Assembly: GCF_041435495.1 (NCBI RefSeq)
Contig: NZ_CP108644.1
Location: forward strand, 6,371,501-6,435,500
Source of the DNA: Streptomyces sp. NBC_01116
GTDB taxonomy: Bacteria; Actinomycetota; Actinomycetes; Streptomycetales; Streptomycetaceae
DNA length: 64,000 nucleotides
Direction: 5' to 3'
Shown: in pieces, positions 18,204 through 26,800 of the stretch
Layout of the letters: every line of letters starts with the position of its first letter
Numbering within the stretch: the stretch's first letter is position 1
Notes under the pieces: generated by a model
What the model saw: only the letters and a program-made list of their open reading frames with translations
Database searches by the model: none
Told to the model about the DNA's origin: nothing
Position numbers and translations under genes: made by a program

Positions 18204-18482
18204 GTGTCTGGCCGGACGCAAGCTCGCGCTTGCCCCGAACGAACCTGTGTGGGATGCCGGGAGCGAGCGGCCAAGAGCGAGCTGCTGCGCATCGTGGTGG
18301 ACGAGGGCGCCTGCGCCCCTGATCCACGCGGTACGCTGCCCGGCCGGGGTGCTTACGTGCACCCCGTCTCCGTCTGCCTCGACCTGGCGGTCCGCCGCCG
18401 GGCGTTCCCCCGGGCCTTCAAGGCCAAGGGGCCGTTCGACACCGCGGCACTGACGCGGTTCGTCGAGCGGGTTGCACCGTAG
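18204..18482 (+). CDS. ylxR: YlxR family (DUF448) RNA-binding-like protein
   Basis: 92 residues. The motif CVGCRER followed by LLRIVVDEG and PGRGAYVHP is diagnostic of the family, which nearly always lies between nusA and infB. Proposed roles include a nucleoid- or RNA-associated regulator and an RNase P modulator; none is proved for this protein. The GTG start has GGGGAGG 12 bases upstream, rather far. A TAGACTT sequence just before it could be a -10. Confidence 0.93.
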   Translation: MSGRTQARACPERTCVGCRERAAKSELLRIVVDEGACAPDPRGTLPGRGAYVHPVSVCLDLAVRRRAFPRAFKAKGPFDTAALTRFVERVAP

Positions 18483-18550
18483 GAAAATTGAACGGCACGG
18501 GTCCCCGTGCGGTCAGGTACCTCGCGAGTTGGAAGTAGGTCGAGATTGCG

Positions 18551-18593
18551 ATGAGCACTCGATGAGTACGCGATGAGTACGCCCATGAAGTAG
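18551..18593 (+). promoter_or_regulatory. Three overlapping minicistrons in the infB leader
   Basis: An 11-bp unit (ATGAGYACKCG) is repeated three times. Each copy reads as a tiny ORF whose stop overlaps the next start as ATGA: 18551-18565 gives MSTR, 18562-18576 gives MSTR, and 18573-18593 gives MSTPMK. Successive starts are in different frames. A weak purine stretch (GGAAGTAGGTCGAG) lies upstream of the first ATG. The arrangement could be a termination-reinitiation leader or, alternatively, helically phased binding sites in DNA. Confidence 0.5.
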
Positions 18594-18597
18594 CGAC

Positions 18598-18618
18598 GGT
18601 CCGGCGGTAACCCGGACC
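18598..18618 (+). promoter_or_regulatory. Small hairpin just upstream of the infB ribosome binding site
   Basis: GGTCCGG (18598-18604) pairs with CCGGACC (18612-18618), loop of 7. It is followed immediately by AAAGGAG (18621-18627), so it may keep the site open or modulate access to it. Confidence 0.45.
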
Positions 18619-18631
18619 TAAAAGGAGCGAA

Positions 18632-21600
18632 GTGGCTAAGGTCCGGGTATACGAACTCGCCAAGGAGTTCGGCGTCGAGAGCAAGGTCGTCATGGCCAAG
18701 CTCCAAGAACTCGGTGAATTCGTCCGTTCGGCGTCCTCGACGATCGAGGCGCCGGTTGTACGTAAGTTGACCGACGCACTGCAGGGGCCCGGCGGCAACG
18801 CCGGCAAGTCCGCTGCCAAGCCCGGTGCGCCCCGCAAGGCGGCGCCCGTGAAGCCCGCAGCGCCCTCCCCGGCCGCTGCGGCACGTCCCGGGGCCCCGAA
18901 GCCCGGCGCACCGGCTCCCAAGCCGGCCGCCGAGGCCGAGACCCCCAGCAGCACCCCGGCGGCGCCGTCCGCGCCGTCCGCGGGCCCCCGTCCGGGCCCG
19001 AAGCCCGCGCCGAAGGCGGCCCCGGTGACCCCGGTCCCGGCCGCCGAGTTCTCGGCTCCGGCTCCGGCCCAGCCGGCTGCCCCGCAGCAGCCCCAGGCCC
19101 CGCGTCCCGCGGGTGCCACCCCGGGTCCCCGTCCCGCCCGTCCGGCTCCGGCCGGCGGTCAGCGCGACGGCGGCCGTGACGGTGGCCAGCGCGACGGCGG
19201 CCGTGGTGGCGAGCGTGGCGGCGACCGCCCCGCACGTCCCGCGGGCCAGGGCGCCCCGCGCCCCGGCGGCGCCCGTCCGGCCGGTCCCCGTCCGGGCAAC
19301 AACCCCTTCACCTCCGGCGGTTCCACCGGCATGGCGCGCCCCGGGGCGCCCCGTCCCGGCGGTGCCCCGCGCCCCGGTGGCGGCTCGGAGCGCCCCGGCG
19401 CCCCGCGTCCCCAGGGCAGTGGCCCCGGCGGCGCCCCGCGCCCGCAGGGCGGTCAGGGTCAGGGCGGCGCCCGTCCCACTCCGGGCGGCATGCCCCGCCC
19501 GCAGTCCCCGCGTCCCGGCGGCGGTCCCGCCGGTAACCGTCCGAACCCGGGCATGATGCCGCAGCGTCCCGCCGCGGGTCCGCGTCCCGGCGGTGGCCCC
19601 GGCGGTGGCCGTGGTCCCGGCGGCGGTGGCGGTCGTCCCGGCGGTGCCGGTGGCGGCGGTCGTCCCGGTGGCGGCGGCGGCTTCGCGGGTCGTCCCGGTG
19701 GCGGCGGTGGCGGCGGCTTCGCCGGTCGTCCGGCCGGTCCCGGTGGCGGCGGCGGTGCCGGTCGTCCCGGTGGCGGCGGCGGCTTCGGCGGTCGTCCCGG
19801 CTTCGGTGGCCGTCCCGGCGGCCCCGGTGGCCGCGGTGGCACACAGGGTGCGTTCGGCCGTCCCGGCGGTCCGGCGCGTCGTGGCCGCAAGTCGAAGCGG
19901 CAGAGGCGCCAGGAGTACGAGGCCATGCAGGCCCCGTCGGTCGGCGGCGTCATGCTGCCTCGCGGCAACGGACAGGCCGTCCGGCTGTCGCGCGGCGCCT
20001 CGCTCACCGACTTCGCGGAGAAGATCAACGCCAACCCGGCGTCGCTCGTCGCCGTGATGATGAACCTCGGCGAGATGGTCACCGCCACGCAGTCCGTTTC
20101 CGACGAGACGCTCCGGCTTCTCGCCGAGGAGATGAACTACGTCCTGGAGATCGTCAGCCCCGAGGAGGAGGACCGCGAGCTGCTCGAGTCCTTCGACATC
20201 GAGTTCGGCGAGGACGAGGGCGGCGAAGAGGCTCTGGTCTCGCGTCCGCCGGTCGTGACCGTCATGGGTCACGTCGACCACGGTAAGACCCGACTGCTGG
20301 ACGCGATCCGCAAGACGAACGTCGTCGCGGGCGAGGCCGGCGGGATCACGCAGCACATCGGTGCGTACCAGGTCTCCTCCGAGGTCAACGGCGAGGACCG
20401 CAAGATCACCTTCATCGACACCCCGGGTCACGAGGCGTTCACCGCCATGCGTGCCCGTGGTGCGAAGTCGACCGACATCGCGATCCTCGTGGTGGCGGCC
20501 AACGACGGTGTGATGCCCCAGACGATCGAGGCGCTGAACCACGCCAAGGCGGCCGAGGTGCCGATCGTGGTCGCGGTCAACAAGATCGACGTCGAGGGCG
20601 CCGACCCGACCAAGGTGCGCGGTCAGCTCACCGAGTTCGGTCTGGTGGCCGAGGAGTACGGCGGCGACACCATGTTCGTCGACATCTCCGCCAAGCAGGG
20701 CCTCAACATCGAGGCGCTCCTGGAGGCCGTCGTCCTCACCGCCGACGCCTCGCTCGACCTGCGGGCCAACCCGGAGCAGGACGCGCAGGGTATTGCGATC
20801 GAGTCCCACCTCGACCGCGGTCGCGGTGCCGTCTCGACCGTCCTGGTCCAGCGCGGAACGCTGCGCATCGGCGACACGGTGGTCGTGGGCGACGCCTACG
20901 GCCGCGTGCGCGCCATGCTCGACGACAACGGTCAGAACGTCCAGGAAGCGGGTCCCTCGACCCCCGTCCTGGTGCTCGGTCTCACCAACGTCCCGGGCGC
21001 CGGCGACAACCTCCTGGTGGTCGACGAGGACCGTACGGCCCGTCAGATCGCCGAGAAGCGTGCCGCCCGTGAGCGCAACGCCAACTTCGCCCGCAAGGGC
21101 GTCCGGTTCTCCCTGGAGAACCTGGACGAGGCGCTCAAGGCCGGTCTGGTCCAGGAGCTCAACCTCATCATCAAGGGCGACGCGTCCGGTTCGGTGGAGG
21201 CTCTCGAGTCCTCGCTGCTCCAGCTCGACGTCGGCGAAGAGGTCGACATCCGGATCCTGCACCGCGGTGTGGGTGCGGTCACCGAGTCGGACATCAACCT
21301 GGCGACCGGCTCCGACGCCATCGTGATCGGCTTCAACGTGCGCGCCGCTGGGCGTGCCGAGCAGATGGCCGAGCGCGAGGGCGTGGACGTCCGGTACTAC
21401 TCGGTCATCTACCAGGCGATCGAGGAGATCGAAGCGGCCCTCAAGGGTCTGCTCAAGCCGGAGTACGAAGAGGTCGAGCTCGGCACGGCGGAGATCCGCG
21501 AGATCTTCCGCTCGTCCAAGCTGGGCAACATCGCCGGTGTGCTGGTCCGCTCCGGCGAGGTCAAGCGCAACACCAAGGCGCGCCTGCTGCGCGATGGCAA

Positions 21601-21766
21601 GGTCATCGCGGAGAGCCTCAACATCTCCGGTCTGCGCCGCTTCAAGGACGACGTCACCGAGATCCGCGAAGGCTTCGAGGGCGGTATCAACCTCGGAAAC
21701 TTCAACGACATCAAGATCGACGACGTCATCGCGACGTACGAGATGCGCGAGAAGCCGCGAGGCTGA
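18632..21766 (+). CDS. infB: Translation initiation factor IF-2
   Basis: 1044 residues, far longer than the minimal IF2 because of a ~540-residue N-terminal extension. The N-terminal IF2N module (VRVYELAKEFGVESK) is followed by Pro/Ala-rich and then Arg-Pro-Gly-Gly repeats (about residues 290-410) and a basic KSKRQRR patch. A second IF2N module follows, then the GTPase with GHVDHGKT (near 545), DTPGHEAF and NKID, and the C-terminal fMet-tRNA-binding domains. The GTG start has AAAGGAG 4 bases upstream. It places initiator tRNA on the 30S subunit and promotes subunit joining. Confidence 0.98.
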   Translation: MAKVRVYELAKEFGVESKVVMAKLQELGEFVRSASSTIEAPVVRKLTDALQGPGGNAGKSAAKPGAPRKAAPVKPAAPSPAAAARPGAPKPGAPAPKPAAEAETPSSTPAAPSAPSAGPRPGPKPAPKAAPVTPVPAAEFSAPAPAQPAAPQQPQAPRPAGATPGPRPARPAPAGGQRDGGRDGGQRDGGRGGERGGDRPARPAGQGAPRPGGARPAGPRPGNNPFTSGGSTGMARPGAPRPGGAPRPGGGSERPGAPRPQGSGPGGAPRPQGGQGQGGARPTPGGMPRPQSPRPGGGPAGNRPNPGMMPQRPAAGPRPGGGPGGGRGPGGGGGRPGGAGGGGRPGGGGGFAGRPGGGGGGGFAGRPAGPGGGGGAGRPGGGGGFGGRPGFGGRPGGPGGRGGTQGAFGRPGGPARRGRKSKRQRRQEYEAMQAPSVGGVMLPRGNGQAVRLSRGASLTDFAEKINANPASLVAVMMNLGEMVTATQSVSDETLRLLAEEMNYVLEIVSPEEEDRELLESFDIEFGEDEGGEEALVSRPPVVTVMGHVDHGKTRLLDAIRKTNVVAGEAGGITQHIGAYQVSSEVNGEDRKITFIDTPGHEAFTAMRARGAKSTDIAILVVAANDGVMPQTIEALNHAKAAEVPIVVAVNKIDVEGADPTKVRGQLTEFGLVAEEYGGDTMFVDISAKQGLNIEALLEAVVLTADASLDLRANPEQDAQGIAIESHLDRGRGAVSTVLVQRGTLRIGDTVVVGDAYGRVRAMLDDNGQNVQEAGPSTPVLVLGLTNVPGAGDNLLVVDEDRTARQIAEKRAARERNANFARKGVRFSLENLDEALKAGLVQELNLIIKGDASGSVEALESSLLQLDVGEEVDIRILHRGVGAVTESDINLATGSDAIVIGFNVRAAGRAEQMAEREGVDVRYYSVIYQAIEEIEAALKGLLKPEYEEVELGTAEIREIFRSSKLGNIAGVLVRSGEVKRNTKARLLRDGKVIAESLNISGLRRFKDDVTEIREGFEGGINLGNFNDIKIDDVIATYEMREKPRG

Positions 21767-21810
21767 TCACCTCCCGGGTCCGCGAGGATCCGCAGGGATG
21801 CGGAAGGGGT

Positions 21811-21886
21811 CCGGGAGTTCGCTCCCGGCCCCCCTCCACCGAGGTCGGGGCCGGTCGACGGGTCGTATTTCCGTCGATCGGCCCCG
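21811..21886 (+). terminator. Two hairpins after infB
   Basis: CCGGGAG-TTCG-CTCCCGG (21811-21828) is a 7-bp stem capped by a UUCG tetraloop. A 16-bp stem follows, 21846-21861 with 21871-21886, having one G-U pair. Together they may attenuate transcription into the DUF503-rbfA-truB part. Confidence 0.6.
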
Positions 21887-21965
21887 GCCGTTCCGGTACG
21901 GTTCTGATGTCCCCGGCAAGCTCTGGCGGGGCACGAACCCGAACCGGCGGGACATCCGGACACAC

Positions 21966-22259
21966 ATGTATGTGGGGACCCTGTCCTTCGATCTGCTCCT
22001 CGGCGACGTACGGTCGTTGAAGGAGAAGCGTTCCGTCGTCCGCCCGATCGTCGCCGAGCTCCAGCGCAAGTACGCGGTGAGCGTGGCCGAGACCGGCGGA
22101 CAGAATCTCCACCGCAGGGCCGAGATCGGCCTTGCCGTGGTCTCCGGTGACACCGGACACCTCACGGACGTGCTGGACCGCTGCGAACGGCTGGTCGCGG
22201 GACGCCCCGAGGTGGAGCTGCTGTCGGTGAGACGGCGGCTGCACAGTGACGAAGACTGA
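21966..22259 (+). CDS. DUF503 family protein (YlxP-like)
   Basis: 97 residues, starting MYVGTLSFDLLLGD and containing LKEKRSVVRPIVAELQRKY, the signature of DUF503, a small alpha/beta dimer. It is found almost always between infB and rbfA, which suggests a role in translation or ribosome assembly, though none is established to my knowledge. It is followed after 36 bases by rbfA. Confidence 0.9.
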   Translation: MYVGTLSFDLLLGDVRSLKEKRSVVRPIVAELQRKYAVSVAETGGQNLHRRAEIGLAVVSGDTGHLTDVLDRCERLVAGRPEVELLSVRRRLHSDED

Positions 22260-22295
22260 CAGTCGAGCGAAATCAGAAGGAAGAGTGACGGACCG

Positions 22296-22790
22296 GTGAC
22301 CGACAACGCGCGGGCCCGCAAGCTGGCCGATCGCATCCAGGTCGTGGTCGCGGAGACCCTGGACCGGCGAATCAAGGATCCGCGGCTGGGATTCGTGACG
22401 ATCACGGACGCCCGGGTCACCGGAGACCTGCGGGAGGCCACGGTCTTCTACACGGTCTACGGCGACGACGAGGAGCGCGCGGCCTCCGCCGCGGCGCTGG
22501 AGAGCGCCAAGGGCGTCCTCCGCACCGAGGTCGGCCGGCAGACCGGGGTCAGGTTCACGCCGAGCCTGGCCTTCGTCCCGGACGCCCTCCCGGACAACGC
22601 CCGCACCATCGAGGACCTCCTCGACAAGGCGCGGGCCAAGGACGCGGAGGTGCGCCAGGTGTCCACGGGCGCGAGCTATGCCGGCGACGCCGACCCGTAC
22701 CGCAAGCCCGAGGACGAGGACGACGAGACCGGGACCGGGACCGGGACCGACGGATCCTCCGGGAAGAACGAGGGCCCGGCCTCCGCATGA
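22296..22790 (+). CDS. rbfA: Ribosome-binding factor A
   Basis: 164 residues. The KH-like core has ARKLADRIQVVVAETL, RIKDPRLGFVTITDARVTGDL and ATVFYTV. The last ~45 residues form an acidic Gly/Thr/Asp-rich tail beyond the usual ~120-residue core. RbfA matures the 30S subunit near the 16S 5' end. The stop overlaps the truB start as ATGA (22787-22790). Confidence 0.95.
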   Translation: MTDNARARKLADRIQVVVAETLDRRIKDPRLGFVTITDARVTGDLREATVFYTVYGDDEERAASAAALESAKGVLRTEVGRQTGVRFTPSLAFVPDALPDNARTIEDLLDKARAKDAEVRQVSTGASYAGDADPYRKPEDEDDETGTGTGTDGSSGKNEGPASA

Positions 22791-23686
22791 CCGAGCAGAC
22801 CACCACGCCGGACGGCCTTGTCATCGTCGACAAGCCGTCCGGCTTCACTTCGCACGACGTCGTCGCCAAGATGCGCGGCATCGCCCGCACCCGGCGGGTC
22901 GGCCACGCCGGCACGCTGGACCCGATGGCGACCGGCGTCCTCGTGCTCGGCGTCCAGCGGGCCACCAAGCTGCTGGGCCACCTCGCCCTGACCGAGAAGG
23001 AGTACCTCGGCACGATCCGGCTCGGCCAGGACACCGTCACCGACGACGCCGAGGGCGAGATCACCTCGTCCACCGACGCCTCCGCGGTGACCCGCGAGTC
23101 CATCGACGCCGGGGTGGCCGCGCTGACCGGCCGGATCATGCAGGTCCCGTCCAAGGTCAGCGCCATCAAGATCGACGGCAAGCGGTCCTACGCGCGGGTG
23201 CGCGGCGGCGAGGAGTTCGAGATCCCGGCCCGCCCGGTGACCATCTCCTCCTTCCGCGTCTACGACGTCCGCGAGGCCGTCGCCGAGGACGGCACCCCCG
23301 TCCTCGACCTGGTCGTCTCGGTCGTCTGCTCCTCGGGGACCTACATCCGGGCCATCGCCCGCGACCTCGGCGCCGGGCTCGGCGTCGGCGGCCACCTCAC
23401 CGCGCTGCGCCGCACCCGGGTCGGCCCGTACGGACTGGACGCGGCCCGGACGCTCGACCAGCACCAGGAGAAGCTGACCGTGATGCCGGTCGCCGAGGCG
23501 GCCGCCTCCGCGTTCTCCCGCTGGGACGTGGACGAGAAGCGCGCCAAGCTGCTCCTCAACGGCGTACGGCTGGACATGCCGGCCCATCCGCCGGGGCCGG
23601 TCGCGGTCTTCGGGCCCGACGGCGCGTTCCTCGTGCTCGTCGAGGAGGAGAAGGGCAAGGCCAGGAGCCTCGCCGTCTTCGCCTGA
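22787..23686 (+). CDS. truB: tRNA pseudouridine-55 synthase
   Basis: 299 residues. It converts U55 of the T-loop to pseudouridine. The N-terminus has VDKPSGFTSHDVV, and RRVGHAGTLDPMATGVL contains the catalytic Asp. EYLGTIRLG, VSAIKIDGKRSYARVR and SCSSGTYIRAIARDLG follow. The C-terminal TruB/PUA-like part is present. Its start overlaps the rbfA stop. The usual neighbour ribF is separated by a large inserted gene. Confidence 0.96.
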   Translation: MTEQTTTPDGLVIVDKPSGFTSHDVVAKMRGIARTRRVGHAGTLDPMATGVLVLGVQRATKLLGHLALTEKEYLGTIRLGQDTVTDDAEGEITSSTDASAVTRESIDAGVAALTGRIMQVPSKVSAIKIDGKRSYARVRGGEEFEIPARPVTISSFRVYDVREAVAEDGTPVLDLVVSVVCSSGTYIRAIARDLGAGLGVGGHLTALRRTRVGPYGLDAARTLDQHQEKLTVMPVAEAAASAFSRWDVDEKRAKLLLNGVRLDMPAHPPGPVAVFGPDGAFLVLVEEEKGKARSLAVFA

Positions 23687-23708
23687 GCCGGAGCCACACC
23701 CCGCCCTC

Positions 23709-23750
23709 CGTGGAGCGGGCACCCATGCCCCACCCGGTGCCCGCTCCACG
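23709..23750 (+). terminator. Hairpin after truB
   Basis: CGTGGAGCGGGCACC (23709-23723) pairs perfectly with 23736-23750 around a 12-base loop, 22 bases after the truB stop. It should end the rimP-truB operon. Confidence 0.8.
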
Positions 23751-23896
23751 TTCCCCTCCCCGGCACCATCCCTGCTCCCCGAGGGACACGCTTATTCACC
23801 CCATCGGACGGGCGCTCGGAGTGAATACCGGGGGCGTGGGGGGCGCTTTCACCCTTCGTGCGCTCCACGCGATCACGGGCGGCCTACCGTCGCACC

Positions 23897-26800
23897 ATGG
23901 GCAGTGGGGACCGGTCGAAGCTGGTAAGAATCTGTGATCGGGCCGGCCGGCCGCGAGGGACGGGATTCGTCGCGGACGACCGCGGCACGGTCGTCACCGC
24001 CCACCAGGCCGTGACCTCCCCGGGGCCGCTCCTCCTCCACGGCACCGACGGACGCACCCGCGCCGTCGCCCCCGACGACATCACCGCGTTGCCCGCCCTC
24101 GGCCTCGCCCTCCTGCGCACCGGCGGCCCCGACGCACTCGACGCGGAGCCCCTGCCCATCGCCGGACGCGACCGCGCCGAGCCCGGCCGCTACGTGGACA
24201 TCGCCGCCCACGGACGGCGCGAGGCCCGGGTGCTCGGGACCACCCCCGCCGTCTACACGGCACCGGACGGCATCGGCCACCCGGTCCCCGCCGCCCTGGA
24301 GCTGGCCCTCGGCACCGACGGCCGCGACGCCCTGCGCTCCGGGGGCGCGGCCATCGGCGGGCCCGTCACCGACCCGGCCACCGGCGCGGTCGTCGGGGTC
24401 CTCTGCACCGCCCTCACGGCCCCGCACGAGGCGGCCGGCCTCGCGCTCCCGATCACCCGGGGCGCGGACGACACGCTGGACGCCCTGCTGCGCCGCAACG
24501 CCACCGCCGCCCCCGCCTACGGTCCCGATCTCAACCTCGCCGGCGCCCTCCAGCTCACGGCCACCTCCGTGGGGTCGGCGGACGGCCCGAAGGCCCGCAC
24601 CGCCCCCGTCGAGCGCTCCGACGTCCACGCCGAGTTCGCCGCCTTCGCCGCCGGTACGGCCCTGGTCCTCGGCCTCGTCGGAGCACCCGGCACCGGCCGT
24701 ACCACCGAGCTGGCCGCCCTCGCCGCCCGCCGCGCGGACGGTGGCACGCCCGCACCCACCCTCTGGCTGCGCGGCGCGGACCTGCTGGCCGAGGACACCT
24801 CGATCGCGGATGCCGCGGGCCGCACGCTCATCCGCGCGGCCCGGATCGTCACCGCCGCCGGCGCCCGCGGCGACATGAGCACGGCCACCCCGGACCGCGT
24901 CGCCCGGCTCGCCGCCGACGCCGGACAGCCGCTCCTGGTGGTCCTCGACGGCCCCGAGGAGATGCCGCCGCTGCTGGCCCACCGGCTCGCCGCCTGGACG
25001 GCGGGTACGGCCGCCTGGCTGCGCGAGCGGGGCGTCCGGCTCGTCGTGGCCTGCCGTCCCGAGCACTGGGAGACCGCGGGCCTCCTCCACCCGCCGGGCG
25101 TCCTGCACCGCCCGGACCGCCCCGCCCGCCGGCTGCCGCCCGCCCTGCGCCTCGGCGACCTCACACCCGAGCAGGCCGAGCGGGCCAAGGAGGCCTACGC
25201 CATCCCGTCCGCCGCCCTCGCCCCCGGCCACGACCGGCACCCGCTCACCCTGCGGCTCCTCGCCGAGGTCCGCGCCGCACTGCCGCCCGGGGTGCCGGGC
25301 CGCCCCGACACGGAGGACGTCTTCGGCGCCCACCTCGACCTGCTGTGCGTGCGCGTCGCGGTCCGGATCGCGGCCGCCGCCGCCGACGAACAGCCCCGCG
25401 GCGCCGCCGTGCGCCGGCTCGCCGCGCGGGTGGCGGGCCAGGTCCACGAGGCGGCCCGCCGCTGCCTGGGCCCGGGCCAGGGCGAGCTGGACCGGGTGGC
25501 GTTCGAGCAGGTCTTCCCCTGGCGGACCGGCTGGGCCTCCGCCGTCCTCACCGAGGGCCTCCTCGTCCCCGCCGGGGCGGGCTACCGCTTCGCCCACGAG
25601 GAGCTCGGCGACTGGGTGCAGGGCGCCCACCTCGACCTGGACGCGGCCCTGCGGTCCCTGGTGCACCGCTGGCACCGGGGGAGCGGCGGCCCGGACCGGG
25701 TGCCGCACCCCCGCACCACCGGCGAGCCCCGCAGCCTGCCCGTGCCCCGGCACCGCATCGGACCGGTGATCCAGGCGATGGTGCTCCTCGGCCGCCGCCA
25801 GGGCACCGCCGCGCTCGCGCACCGGATGGCCGACCTGATCGAGGCGCTGGACCGGCTGTGGACCGACGCGGGCCCGCGCGACGAGGACGCCGCCTGGTGG
25901 GCGGCCCACCTGCTGAACGGCAGCCTGCTGCGAGTGCCCGACGCCCGCCCGTATCTCGGCGTCCTGCGGGTCCTCGCCGGACGCATCACCCGCCGCTCCG
26001 CCGCCCCCGCAGGGCCCGGCGGCGCCGGGGCGTACGGGGAGTTCGGGCCCTGGTTCTGGCGGCGGCTGCGGCTGCCCGAGGAGGACCGGATCGATCTGCT
26101 CCGCCGCCTCGTGCCCGCCGACGGGCTGCCCCGCACCGACGGCGACGAACGCTATCTGGACGCGGTCGCCCGCCGCCTCGCCCGCGACGCCCCGGCCGTG
26201 CAGCCGCTGCTGTGCCGCTGGTTCACCGACGAACGCCCGCTGCTCGTGGGCCCCGGGGCCCCGGACGTCCCACTGCGCCCCACGGTCGCCGCCGCCGCAC
26301 AGGCCCTGCTGTACGCCCGCCGCGACCTCGCCCCCGACGGCCTGGCCGACGCGCTGATCGCCACCCCGCACCAGCGCGCCGGGGAGCTGCTGCTCGCCCT
26401 CGCCGAGGACGAGCCCACCGCGCTCTGCCGGGCCGTGGAGCGCTGGGCCCGCGACGAGGACCGCCCGGCCCGCCGCTCCGCCGCCGCCCGCTACGCCGGA
26501 CTCCTCCAGCAGCGGGTCACGGCCGAGGGCGACCTGGCCCTGCTGCGCTCCGCCGCGCTCGTACTGCTGGACCGGCCCGAGGACGCCGCCCTGCACGCCG
26601 CCGCCCTCACCCTCCTCGTCCGCGACCCGGTGGCCAGGAGGAGCCATCTCCCGGGGGCGCTGCGCGCGTTCGCCGCCGGAGACCCGCGGCTGCCCGTCGA
26701 GCTGCTCGCCGAGGTGTTCCCCGCTCACCAGGAGGCGGTCCTCGCCGCCCTCAGCGCCCGCCTCGCCCGACCCGGGGACGGTGGGGGAGCGGTGCTGCGG

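Noticed and set aside
18551..18593. CRISPR or iteron-like array
   Set aside because: Units of 11 bp without spacers; not a CRISPR, and no replication gene is nearby.
19470..19860. DNA repeat array as a separate element
   Set aside because: The periodicity is fully explained by Gly/Arg/Pro codons of IF2 in frame.
18353..21262. 969-codon minus-strand frame rich in Gly, Thr and Ala opposite infB
   Set aside because: Mirror of the infB repeat tract; no start context or homology.
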